Assembly (NCBI GenBank): GCA_964527265.1
Contig: CAZGOM010000138.1
Location: 1-14,833, forward strand
Reading direction: 5' to 3'
DNA length: 14,833 bases
Source of the DNA: CAZGOM01 sp964527265
GTDB lineage: Bacteria; Planctomycetota; Phycisphaerae; Phycisphaerales; Phycisphaeraceae
Within the stretch, counting starts at the first letter, position 1, and each line of letters begins with the position of its first letter. The notes below the pieces were generated by a model. That model was not told the origin of the DNA. It did no database searches and saw nothing but the letters and a program-made list of their open reading frames with translations. Position numbers and translations under genes: made by a program. Shown in pieces: positions 1 to 6,895 of this stretch.

Positions 1-1104
1 CCCATGGCCATGAACACCTGGGCCGCCATCAAGTACGGCAAGGTCAACACCGTCGGCCTCTGCCACGGCGTCGAAGGCGGCCACAACCAGATCGCCAAGG
101 TCCTGGGCGCAAAAGACAAATCCGAAGTCGAAATCATCTGCGCCGGCATCAACCACCAGACCTGGTACATCAAGATCCTCTATCAGGGCCGCGAAATCGG
201 CTCCCAGGAGTTGCTCGAAGCCTTCCAGAACAACGCTCACTACGCCAAAACTGAAAAATGCCGCATTGACGTCTTGAAGCGCTTTGGCTACTACTCCACC
301 GAGTCCAACGGCCATCTCTCCGAATATCTCCCCTGGTACCGCAAAGACCCCAAGCAGATCAAGCGCTGGATCGACCTCTCCTCCTGGATCCTGGGCGAAA
401 CTGGCGGCTACCTCCGCGTCTCCACCGAAGGCCGCAACTGGTTCCAGTCCGACTTCCCCCGCTGGCTCGCCGCTGAAGATAAGCCGATCACCTACGAATC
501 GCGCGGCTGGGAACGCGGTGGCTACATCATCGAATCCATCGAAACCGGCAAGATCTTCAAGTCCCACTTCAACCTCCCAAACAACGGCACCATCACAAAC
601 CTCCCGGATGATGCCATTATCGAAGCCCCCGGCTTCGTCGATAAGCTCGGCATCCGCATGCCCAAAGTCGGCGACCTCCCCCTCGCCTGCGCCGCCACCT
701 GCAACGTCTCCATCTCCGTCCAGCGCATGGCCGTCGAAGCCGCCGTCCATGGCGACGTGAAGCTCTTGAAGCAGGCCATGCTCCACGACCCCCTCGTCGG
801 CGCTGTCTGCAACCCCGACGAAGTGTGGCAGATGACCGATGAAATGCTCGTCGCGCAAGCCCAGTGGCTCCCCCAGTATCAGGCCACCGGCGCCATCGAA
901 CAGGCCAAAAAGAACCTCGCCAGCCAAAAACCCCTCGGCACCAGCAAGTCACGCGGCGCCGCCCGCCTCAAGACCCGCACCGTCGCCGAGATGCGCAAGC
1001 TCAGCGAAGCCCAGAAAGCCGCCGTCACCGACTCTGACAAGTCCGGCATGACCAAGGGCAAGGTCCTCAGCAGCAAGTCCACCAAGTCCAAGAAAACCGC
1101 CTGA
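1..1104 (+). CDS. Glycoside hydrolase family 4 (alpha-galactosidase/alpha-glucosidase type), 5' end outside window
   Basis: GH4 enzymes are NAD+- and Mn2+-dependent glycosidases that cleave glycosides by redox-assisted elimination in the cytoplasm. The reading frame is open from base 1 (Pro codon, then MAMNTWA), so the N-terminal Rossmann NAD-binding part, probably 100-150 residues, lies upstream. Visible family motifs are the NPMAMNTW-like stretch at the start, GLCHG at about residues 19-23 (its Cys and His are metal/substrate ligands in the family) and GINHQTW at about 48-54 (metal His). The substrate cannot be decided: alpha-galactoside, alpha-glucoside and alpha-galacturonide enzymes share these motifs. 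The catalytic part ends near residue 300. It is followed by about 65 residues rich in Lys, Ser, Thr and Ala, ending KSKKTA, which is not typical of the family. A strong hairpin terminator follows, so this is the last gene of its transcript. The family call is secure. Confidence 0.88.
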   Translation, partial: PMAMNTWAAIKYGKVNTVGLCHGVEGGHNQIAKVLGAKDKSEVEIICAGINHQTWYIKILYQGREIGSQELLEAFQNNAHYAKTEKCRIDVLKRFGYYSTESNGHLSEYLPWYRKDPKQIKRWIDLSSWILGETGGYLRVSTEGRNWFQSDFPRWLAAEDKPITYESRGWERGGYIIESIETGKIFKSHFNLPNNGTITNLPDDAIIEAPGFVDKLGIRMPKVGDLPLACAATCNVSISVQRMAVEAAVHGDVKLLKQAMLHDPLVGAVCNPDEVWQMTDEMLVAQAQWLPQYQATGAIEQAKKNLASQKPLGTSKSRGAARLKTRTVAEMRKLSEAQKAAVTDSDKSGMTKGKVLSSKSTKSKKTA

Positions 1105-1157
1105 CCCCATCTGGGTGCCACGGCCAAGGACAAGTCAGGGCAGGACCAAAAACCACA

Positions 1158-1200
1158 GGGCTCAGGGAATCCAGAGGGGATTCCTTGAGCCCTATTCCTT
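1158..1200 (+). terminator. Rho-independent terminator after the GH4 gene
   Basis: Arms GGGCTCAGGGAATCC (1158-1172) and GGATTCCTTGAGCCC (1178-1192) pair over 15 bp with one G-U wobble around a 5-nt loop. The tract TATTCCTT follows. It lies 54 bp after the GH4 stop codon. The T tract is interrupted, but the stem is long and stable. Confidence 0.75.
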
Positions 1201-1277
1201 TGGCCAGACGGCTGCATCGAACGCCCAACACATAAAATGCCACTATCATCCGCAATCGTGAATCATGGGATTTGCTT

Positions 1278-1604
1278 ATGCAAAATCGCTCAGCCCAACT
1301 TGCAGCCCTTATCGAAAGCCTTAAACGCCTATCTGATTTGCTTCAAAAAGATCCGCAAGATCCATGGCGAAATGAGATTCAAAACTTTCTGACGGAGGCA
1401 ACCTTGCTACAGAAAGAAGGCTTTACACAACAAGACCTAAATGCCCTTTCCGCCAGCATTAGGTCTATTTACGGGGGTATGGGCAGTTTCAACGACTACC
1501 TGCCGCTTGATGACGGCCAAGTAGTTGACTGGATTGATCACCTTCGCGCTTTAAGTAGCGAGGTCTATCAAGATGCATTTTCACTTCGGAGTTCAATCAG
1601 GTAA
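1278..1604 (+). CDS. Small hypothetical protein, DUF6966-like
   Basis: This encodes a 108-residue soluble protein with no signal peptide or membrane segment. It is mostly helical: an amphipathic N-terminal half (AALIESLKRLSDLLQ) and a short IYGGMGSFNDYLPL motif at about residues 66-79. The GGMGSFND motif recalls small uncharacterised proteins of the DUF6966 type; this is from memory and unverified. I chose the ATG at 1278 over the in-frame TTG at 1272; neither has a clear Shine-Dalgarno. Base composition differs from its neighbours: 1321-1380 holds 24 G+C in 60, against 39 in 60 at 421-480 in the GH4 gene. Codons such as TTA, AAA and GAT are common. That suggests recent acquisition. It converges on the exonuclease gene with a 14-bp gap. 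Function unknown. Confidence 0.6.
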   Translation: MQNRSAQLAALIESLKRLSDLLQKDPQDPWRNEIQNFLTEATLLQKEGFTQQDLNALSASIRSIYGGMGSFNDYLPLDDGQVVDWIDHLRALSSEVYQDAFSLRSSIR

Positions 1605-1618
1605 ACCAACCAGCTTCC

Positions 1619-2137
1619 CTACAAACCCACCTTCAACCCCATCTCTTTCATCTTCAAAAACGCCTCCGCATTCCCCTTCGCATCATCCACTGGATGGTGC
1701 GTATGCCGCGTCTTCCTTAAATGCTTGAAGTTCACAAACGTATCCTTCATCATCCCCTTGTACAGCGACCCCAGGTTCATCGAGCTGAATCCAAACGGAT
1801 TATTCCCCAAGAAATGGTGGAAATACCAGTTTACAAACTGCCAATCAAACCCATTGTTATCCGCCACGAAGATCGGCCTTTCGCCCTTACAAATCTTCTG
1901 CAGCCACTCGGCAAACGCCTGCATTTCCGCTTTCGGATCGCGAAACGCCAGCGTCTCTTCCCGCGTCGCCCCGCACACCGCCAGCGCGTCCGGCTTGAAC
2001 TTCTCTGAGATCGGCTTCATCTCCGCATAAAACGTCTTGTCCAGCGCAGGAGTCACCAGCACCGCTCCAAGGCTAATCATCGAATAGTCACCCGGAATCG
2101 GTCCATCCGCTTCCACATCAACCATCACATACGGCAT
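1619..2137 (-). CDS. DEDDh-family 3'-5' exonuclease
   Basis: This 172-residue protein has the core of the RNase T / DnaQ-like exonuclease fold, which removes nucleotides from 3' ends using two metal ions. Motif I is VDVEADGP (D7, E9). Motif II lies in ADNNGFDWQFV (D98, with D93 nearby). Motif III is the H-x4-D in THHPVDDAKGNAEAF (H147, D152), which marks the DEDDh type. It is a lone domain without polymerase or helicase parts, so a housekeeping RNA- or DNA-trimming role is likely but the substrate is unknown. The frame opens further upstream (to 2203), but the ATG at 2137 has GGGGA about 6 bases before it and starts exactly at the MPYVMVDVEA strand, so I chose it. The upstream extension is not conserved-looking. 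It converges on the small gene at 1278-1604. Confidence 0.85.
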   Translation of the reverse strand: MPYVMVDVEADGPIPGDYSMISLGAVLVTPALDKTFYAEMKPISEKFKPDALAVCGATREETLAFRDPKAEMQAFAEWLQKICKGERPIFVADNNGFDWQFVNWYFHHFLGNNPFGFSSMNLGSLYKGMMKDTFVNFKHLRKTRHTHHPVDDAKGNAEAFLKMKEMGLKVGL

Positions 2138-2454
2138 AAAAATTCCCCTTTCGGAATATTGAAGGCGCATAAGATACCCGCCCAGAATCCAAACGCAAGA
2201 CATTTTTTAGGTTTCAATGCAAACACACCGAAACGTGCCGCGTGCCCGATTCTGATCAGACACAACTCTCGTTCAGACCACGATGAATCTTCACCTCGCC
2301 ATCAAAACCATAGAGCTCACAAAATCCAAAAGGGATTCTTCAAGTTCTTTTAACTTCTATCCCACCCCCTTCTCTGTCCTTTGTGCCTTCGAGACTTCGC
2401 TGTAAAAATTCCACCTCTTTCCCCCCTCCACCCCACGCCTTATTCCATAAAAAC
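2138..2454. other. Non-coding stretch without a convincing gene
   Basis: Apart from the exonuclease Shine-Dalgarno at its left edge, this stretch is AT-richer and holds no convincing ORF; a short + frame at 2159-2353 has no family features. From about 2300 to 2412 there are pieces such as CTCACAAAATCC and TGTCCTTTGTGCCTTCG in opposite orientation. They look like a degraded imperfect inverted repeat. A weak 5-bp hairpin AATCC/GGATT lies near 2325-2339. Confidence 0.4.
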
Positions 2455-2483
2455 GCCGAACAATCGCTCCAAACGATTGCGGC
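2455..2483. repeat. Inverted repeat upstream of prepilin gene (site 1)
   Basis: CAATCG (2461-2466) and CGATTG (2474-2479) form a perfect 6-bp inverted repeat with a 7-base spacer. It extends after a 2-base bulge by GCCG (2455-2458) with CGGC (2480-2483). It overlaps the proposed -35 element and shares the CGATT core with site 2. Confidence 0.55.
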
Positions 2484-2505
2484 TTTCAACTAAACCGATT
2501 AAAGT
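2477..2505 (+). promoter_or_regulatory. Candidate sigma-70-type promoter of the prepilin gene
   Basis: TTGCGG (2477-2482) and TAAAGT (2500-2505) are separated by 17 bp and match the consensus at 3 of 6 and 4 of 6 positions. The -35 lies in the right arm of repeat site 1 and the -10 in the left arm of site 2, which is what a repressible promoter would look like. This is inference from position; the matches are modest. Confidence 0.35.
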
Positions 2506-2528
2506 TAACAACCTAGGTTAATCGGTTT
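2492..2528. promoter_or_regulatory. Nested palindromes, probable operator (site 2)
   Basis: AAACCGATTAA (2492-2502) and TTAATCGGTTT (2518-2528) are perfect reverse complements 15 bases apart. Inside, AACCTAGGTT (2510-2519) is a perfect 10-bp palindrome and GTTAAC (2504-2509) a 6-bp one. The element ends 27 bp before the start codon of the prepilin-like gene, so a bound regulator would block transcription there. The 10-bp palindrome has the size of a LacI-family operator core, but which regulator binds is unknown. Confidence 0.6.
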
Positions 2529-2555
2529 TCTACTCCTCTCTGACAGGATTACCCC

Positions 2556-3371
2556 ATGCCCGCCGCTTCACATCAAAAGCCTCATGGCTTTACCCTTGTT
2601 GAACTCATGGTGGTCATCGCCGTCATCAGTGTTCTCGTCGCTGTGCTGCTCCCCTCCCTCAGCGCCGCCCGTTCACAAGCTCGCCAGCTTGTCTGTCTCA
2701 CAAACCTCCGCACATGCAATAACGCGATGCTCAATTATTCCATCGATAACAACCTTGCGGGCGCACCCCACAGCTACCGCAGCATCGATGGCAACGGCCC
2801 GCATTGGCTCACCGGCTCATATGACAAGGTCAATGGCGATAAAGACAACTGGTCGACCATGCCCGCCGCAGATCGAAAATTCCACGGCATCTTCCAAGGC
2901 CTCCGCTCCTACTTCGGCTACACCAGCGCAACCTCCGCCCTCTCCACGATTTACTACCAATACAAAGGCTGCCCCGACTACACCCGCTCCATCGCTTCCA
3001 ATGGCGTCAACCGCTATACGTTCTTCGCCAACAATTGGCTCTTAGGCCGCGTCGTCACCGCCGAGACCGACAGTTGGTACCGCCTCAACAGCCATCTGAT
3101 CACCAGCCCCGCCGCCATGATGCTCATGATGGAATCCTCCTATCAGGGCGCCGCCACCCACACAGGATCCAACGGGTTCGGCTCAGTCATGCGCCGAACC
3201 ATGCTCGGCGAATCCACCTCCACCGACACCTACACCGCCCGCCACCGCTCCGAAGGACTCAACGTCGCCTTCATCGACGGACACGCCCAGTTCCGCAAAC
3301 ACAGATGGGGCGCAAACGCCTTTGAAACCCCCATCGTCTTCACCCCACAATCCTCGGTCAACCCCTACTGA
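2556..3371 (+). CDS. Prepilin-like protein with N-terminal methylation motif and H-Xn-DG C-terminus
   Basis: This 271-residue protein begins with a type IV prepilin leader, HG|FTLVELMVVIAVIS. Cleavage is expected after G11, Glu is at +5 of the mature chain, and a hydrophobic helix runs to about residue 32. It continues ARSQARQLVCLTNLR, the usual start of the large PVC-type pseudopilin family often called DUF1559-like or H-X9-DG proteins. Near the C-terminus RHRSEGLNVAFIDGHAQF matches the processing-associated motif, though 10 rather than 9 residues separate His from Asp-Gly. Such proteins are presumed to be anchored in the inner membrane and handled by a prepilin peptidase; their jobs are mostly unknown. 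The ATG has AGGA seven bases upstream. The gene stands alone behind a repeat-rich promoter region. Confidence 0.85.
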   Translation: MPAASHQKPHGFTLVELMVVIAVISVLVAVLLPSLSAARSQARQLVCLTNLRTCNNAMLNYSIDNNLAGAPHSYRSIDGNGPHWLTGSYDKVNGDKDNWSTMPAADRKFHGIFQGLRSYFGYTSATSALSTIYYQYKGCPDYTRSIASNGVNRYTFFANNWLLGRVVTAETDSWYRLNSHLITSPAAMMLMMESSYQGAATHTGSNGFGSVMRRTMLGESTSTDTYTARHRSEGLNVAFIDGHAQFRKHRWGANAFETPIVFTPQSSVNPY

Positions 3372-3646
3372 TTTGATCCCCTCTGAATTAGAGTGGCGCC
3401 GAGTTCGCACAGCCCACCACAGCCCCCCCTGGCCCATCTGATCCAACCCCTCCCAACAAAGCCCTACCTCAAAATCGGGCCGCTTTTCTATTCACTGCGC
3501 GCGCCGTCGCCGCAAAAAAACGCCTCGCAGCGCCGCCCTCCACACCGGGTCGTATTTCCCGCACTCCAATAAAACCCTGCCTAACCCCTCCACCCGCCCC
3601 ACTGCGCTACACTCTCTTGCTTTCCAACTCCTCTGGAACTTCCCCA

Positions 3647-4042
3647 ATGCGAAAATGGCCTCCGCCCACCTGGGCTCTTACCGTCGGATCGTTCTTCCTT
3701 CTGGGAGGCCTTTTTTATTTCCTCATGCCCACTGTCGACCTCTCGCAGAACTACGTCGAAAAAACCCAGCATTCCATCAAAGCTCTCGAAAAAGCACTCG
3801 AAGCCTACAAAAAAGACGTCGGACAATACCCCACTAACGTCGAAGGCATTCACGCCCTCATTGAAAACCCGGACCCCTCCTCCGACCGCTGGAAAGGCCC
3901 CTACGGCCAAGCCATCGAAACAGATGAATGGGGCCATCCATTCCTCTACACCATCCCCGGTCGCAAAGGAAAACCCTATTTCATCGTCTCCGGCGGCCCC
4001 GACAACAAAATCGGCACTGACGATGACATCTCTTCTCCCTGA
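3647..4042 (+). CDS. GspG-like type II secretion pseudopilin, lacking the prepilin cleavage motif
   Basis: A 131-residue protein with a single hydrophobic helix at about residues 9-29 and an outside domain resembling the major pseudopilin GspG. It has the helix SIKALEKALEAYKKDVGQYPT (about 43-63), then NVEGIHALI (64-72), WKGPYG (82-87), EWGHPFLYTIPG (94-105) and the Asp-rich GGPDNKIGTDDDI (116-128), where GspG binds calcium. The N-terminus, MRKWPPPTWALTVGS, has no G-F-T-L-x-E site, so it is probably an uncleaved membrane-anchored paralogue. I chose the ATG at 3647; a TTG at 3617 would add ten unconvincing residues. No other secretion genes are nearby. Its stop codon directly abuts that of the convergent cdsA gene. 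Confidence 0.72.
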   Translation: MRKWPPPTWALTVGSFFLLGGLFYFLMPTVDLSQNYVEKTQHSIKALEKALEAYKKDVGQYPTNVEGIHALIENPDPSSDRWKGPYGQAIETDEWGHPFLYTIPGRKGKPYFIVSGGPDNKIGTDDDISSP

Positions 4043-5017
4043 CTAAAACCCGGCAGCAACCCCTGGGTTCTCACAAAACCAGAACCGCACCACATGGAAA
4101 AACACCGGCGCCGCAAACGCCAGCGAATCCATCCGGTCCAGCACGCCCCCATGTCCCTGGATCAAATGTCCAAAATCCTTGATCCCCGCATCCCGTTTCA
4201 CCGCTGACATGATGATTCCCCCCGCAAACCCCACCAGCACAATCACCAGCGACACCACCCCCGCCTGCAAAACCGTAAAGGGCGTCAGCCACCACAACCC
4301 CGCGCCGATCCCCGTCGCCGTCAGCGACCCTCCCACCAGACCCACCCATGTCTTACTCGGGCTGATGTTAGGCGCAACCTTCGCCTTCCCAAGCAGTTTC
4401 CCCCACACATACTGAAACACATCGCTGCACTCAACCACCACGATCAAAAACAGCAGCAGGTTCACCGTCTTCCCATCCATCCCTGTCACTTTCAGTTCCA
4501 GCAGCGCCGGGATATGGCTGATCGCATATACGCAGATCAACAGGCCCCAGTGGATCTTGGCCGTCCGCGCCAGGTAGTTCACGCTGTCCCCCTTAAGCGT
4601 CCCCAGCAGCGCCACCGCCAATCCCCCAAACACCGGAATGAAGATCGCAAACAATCCGTACCACCCGCAATACACCAGCACATACTGAATCGGCGTGATC
4701 AGGAAAAACGCATAAAACAAGCTCCGATGGTCGCTCTTGCGCGTGTTGGTCAGCGTCACAAACTCACGCATCGCCAGGAAAGACACCACCCCGAAAAACA
4801 CAATCAGTCCATTCGTGCCCAGCAGCACCGCTGCAAACACCAGCACGCACATCACCCACCACGCCTTCACCCGCGCCACCAGATTCTCAACCGTCTTGCG
4901 CCCCCCCTCGCCCTTCACCGTCAAATACATCACCCACGTCACCGCCGACGCGGCAACCAGAAGGCCCAGCACCAGCAACCCCAATAAATCTGCTTGAGGA
5001 TTAATCAATGTCTTCAC
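4043..5017 (-). CDS. cdsA: Phosphatidate cytidylyltransferase
   Basis: CdsA makes CDP-diacylglycerol from phosphatidic acid and CTP in the inner membrane, the branch point for all bacterial phospholipids. The 324-residue sequence is strongly hydrophobic, with about eight membrane segments. It contains NISPSKTWVGLVGG (about 217-230) and the complete family signature SAVKRDAGIKDFGHLIQGHGG continued by VLDRMD (271-297), including the catalytic-region Lys-Asp, His-Gly-Gly and Asp-Arg-x-Asp. The start is GTG at 5017. It overlaps the stop codon of the upstream acyltransferase (GTGA), and AGGGGAG lies in the end of that gene, so the two are translationally coupled. The product of the acyltransferase is the substrate of this enzyme. 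Its length is slightly above the common 270-300 residues because of an N-terminal extension. Confidence 0.93.
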   Translation of the reverse strand: MKTLINPQADLLGLLVLGLLVAASAVTWVMYLTVKGEGGRKTVENLVARVKAWWVMCVLVFAAVLLGTNGLIVFFGVVSFLAMREFVTLTNTRKSDHRSLFYAFFLITPIQYVLVYCGWYGLFAIFIPVFGGLAVALLGTLKGDSVNYLARTAKIHWGLLICVYAISHIPALLELKVTGMDGKTVNLLLFLIVVVECSDVFQYVWGKLLGKAKVAPNISPSKTWVGLVGGSLTATGIGAGLWWLTPFTVLQAGVVSLVIVLVGFAGGIIMSAVKRDAGIKDFGHLIQGHGGVLDRMDSLAFAAPVFFHVVRFWFCENPGVAAGF

Positions 5018-5757
5018 TTCTTTTCTCCCCTGTTTTCCCGCTCCCCTGCCCTATCGCCATCTTCAGCGATCGCCAACTGCTCCACCGCATCATGCGCACG
5101 CTTCAAATAATCCTGCTTTCCCTCCCCCTCCACCACCTTGATCGGCTCGCCAAAACTCACCGCCGCCAACACCGGCACAATCAAATACTCCCCCTTGGGC
5201 AGAATCCGGTTCAAATTCTCCAGATACACAGGCACAAACTCCACCTCCGGATACCGCTCCGCCAGGTGGTGCAACCCAGGCTTAAACACGCCCATCCCAC
5301 CCTCCGCATCCGTCGTCCGCGTCCCCTCAGGAAAAATAATCAGCGAATCACCACCATCCAGGGCCTCGCTCATCCGCACCAGCGGATTGTTGCTCTTAGT
5401 GATCTTCGATCGGCTGATATACACCACCCGAAACACCTTGCTCGATAAATACCGCCGGATCGGCCCCGCCGTCCAGTAATCCTCCGCCGCCACCGGCCGC
5501 GTCTTAGCCCTCAGGTTCCCAGGCAGCGCCGCCCAGATCGTCGGTCCATCCAGATTGCTCGCATGGTTCGCAAAGTAAACCCGCTGCCGCTCCACTGGCT
5601 CGCATCCGATCCATCGGGCCCGCACACCCGTCACCAGTCGTATCAGCCCAGCAATCACGCCGCACGTCCTTTCCCATTGAACCAACTTTTCATCAACCAA
5701 CCAGACTTTAATTTCTGTATTTTCAGAAATAAAGCAAACAAAACAACCCCCGCACAT
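5014..5757 (-). CDS. plsC: 1-acyl-sn-glycerol-3-phosphate acyltransferase (PlsC family)
   Basis: PlsC-type enzymes add the second acyl chain to lysophosphatidic acid, giving phosphatidic acid at the inner membrane. Of 247 residues, the catalytic NHASNLD motif (the H-x4-D box) is at 64-70 and the substrate-binding FPEGTRT motif at 142-148. VVYISRSK (111-118) fits block II and FVPVYLEN the following strand. The last codons overlap the GTG start of cdsA, forming a two-gene phosphatidic acid to CDP-diacylglycerol unit. The ATG at 5757 has no evident Shine-Dalgarno, and the first 20 residues are Cys-rich and atypical. A TTG start at 5700 or 5685, close to VDEKLVQWERT, is possible. Another acyltransferase of the family cannot be excluded, but the pairing with cdsA supports this call. 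Confidence 0.87.
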   Translation of the reverse strand: MCGGCFVCFISENTEIKVWLVDEKLVQWERTCGVIAGLIRLVTGVRARWIGCEPVERQRVYFANHASNLDGPTIWAALPGNLRAKTRPVAAEDYWTAGPIRRYLSSKVFRVVYISRSKITKSNNPLVRMSEALDGGDSLIIFPEGTRTTDAEGGMGVFKPGLHHLAERYPEVEFVPVYLENLNRILPKGEYLIVPVLAAVSFGEPIKVVEGEGKQDYLKRAHDAVEQLAIAEDGDRAGERENRGEKK

Positions 5758-5798
5758 TTCACACTGTGGAAAAAACCGCTCCTAACCTGATAAAAACA

Positions 5799-5827
5799 TT
5801 GACATGCACCCCTTCAATACCATACGT
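5799..5827 (+). promoter_or_regulatory. Candidate promoter of the lacI-family gene
   Basis: A perfect -35 hexamer TTGACA (5799-5804) is followed after 16-17 bp by a poor -10, CATACG/ATACGT (5821-5827). The -10 runs into the palindrome at 5826-5837. A strong -35 with an operator over the -10 and start point fits an autorepressed promoter. The start codon is at 5852. Confidence 0.45.
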
Positions 5828-5837
5828 TACGCGTAAC
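5826..5837. promoter_or_regulatory. LacI-type operator palindrome GTTACGCGTAAC
   Basis: GTTACGCGTAAC is a perfect 12-bp palindrome with a central CG, the usual form of LacI-family operators. It sits 14 bp before the start codon of a LacI-family gene, so autoregulation is the simplest reading. The same sequence is not seen in front of the other genes of the window. Confidence 0.6.
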
Positions 5838-5851
5838 ACCCGGATCACCTA

Positions 5852-6895
5852 ATGACCACACTCCGCAAAATCGCAGCCCTCAGCGGCGTCTCCGCTCAAA
5901 CCGTCAGCCGCGTCCTGCGCGGTCAGGATAACCACAACCCACAAACACGTGACCGCGTCCTGCGCATCGCCAAAGAACTCAACTACCAGCCCAACCTCAT
6001 GGGCAAAGTCCTCCTCTCAGGCAAATCCAAAACACTCGCCCTCCTCACCCGCGGCTTTGGCGGCCGTCACAACCTCCCCCGCCTCGAATCCACCGTCGAC
6101 GCCGCCCGCCAGGCCGGATACCTCCTCTATGTCGTCACCCTCCGCAGCCCCGAAAACATCGAAGACGAAATCATCGCCTCCGCACGCGACCTCACCGGCC
6201 GTTGCGTCGACGGCCTCATCATCTACCAGGGACACCATCTCTCCCCACCCACCCTCGAGTTCTTCAAAAACTACTCCTCCCCAGTCGTCTTCCTCGACTG
6301 GGCGCCTGCCAACTGGCCCGCACGCATCACCATCGACCGCGCCCGCGGCATCAATCAACTCTCCCAGCACCTCGCATCTCTCGGCCATAAACGTGTCGGC
6401 CTCGTCATCGGCGGCGGCTCCGCCAATGACGAATACAACCGCTCCATGGGCTATCACGCCGCCTTCGAAAAACACAACCTCCTTCTCGACCCCGTCCCCG
6501 TCGTCGCTCAAATCGGCCTGTCTGACAGCACCTCCGAAGCCGCTGGCTATGAAAACACCCTCGCCTATCTCAAGCAGGGAGGCAAAGCCACTGCCCTCGT
6601 CTGCCGCAACGACGACATGGCCATGGGCATCATGGCCGCCTGCCGCCAGTTCGGCCTCAGCATTCCCAGGGATATCAGCGTCGCCGGCTTCAACGACACA
6701 CCAGGCTCCGCCTACTCCAACCCCACCCTCACCTCCGTCCGCATCCCGGGCATTGAAGTCGGCCACGAAGCCGTCTCCATGCTCACCGGGCTTATCTCCA
6801 ACCCCGACGCCAAGCCGCGTCATTCACACCTGGCCACCGACCTCGTCGTCCGCCAGTCCACCGGCCCCGCGCCGGTCCGGCATACGCTGCGCTGA
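5852..6895 (+). CDS. LacI-family transcriptional regulator
   Basis: A 347-residue, full-length LacI-family protein. The N-terminal helix-turn-helix is TLRKIAALSGVSAQTVSRVL (3-22), followed by the hinge region NYQPNLMGKVLLSGKSKTLALL with the Leu that inserts into the operator minor groove. The rest is a periplasmic-binding-protein-like sugar-sensing domain with RCVDGLIIYQG, GHKRVGLVIGGG, ALVCRNDDMAMGIM and PRDISVAGFNDT segments. Such proteins are mostly sugar-responsive repressors; the ligand cannot be read from sequence. A perfect palindrome in its promoter suggests that it represses itself. The ATG at 5852 is the first in frame and begins exactly at the DNA-binding domain. The prepilin-like gene starting 62 bp downstream may be cotranscribed. 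The stop codon lies in the loop of a large inverted repeat. Confidence 0.93.
   Translation: MTTLRKIAALSGVSAQTVSRVLRGQDNHNPQTRDRVLRIAKELNYQPNLMGKVLLSGKSKTLALLTRGFGGRHNLPRLESTVDAARQAGYLLYVVTLRSPENIEDEIIASARDLTGRCVDGLIIYQGHHLSPPTLEFFKNYSSPVVFLDWAPANWPARITIDRARGINQLSQHLASLGHKRVGLVIGGGSANDEYNRSMGYHAAFEKHNLLLDPVPVVAQIGLSDSTSEAAGYENTLAYLKQGGKATALVCRNDDMAMGIMAACRQFGLSIPRDISVAGFNDTPGSAYSNPTLTSVRIPGIEVGHEAVSMLTGLISNPDAKPRHSHLATDLVVRQSTGPAPVRHTLR

Noticed and set aside
2159..2353. Short + frame in the gap before the first prepilin gene
   Set aside because: No ribosome binding site, no recognisable domain, and no coding-like composition compared with the neighbours.
3440..3500. Possible terminator after the first prepilin gene (GCCC/GGGC before CTTTT)
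   Set aside because: Only a 4-bp stem with a long loop; not convincing.
6017..6823. Long minus-strand frame antisense to lacI
   Set aside because: Its translation is a Gly/Val/Glu/Asp-rich mirror of the C-rich coding strand with no family motif. The LacI frame explains the region fully.
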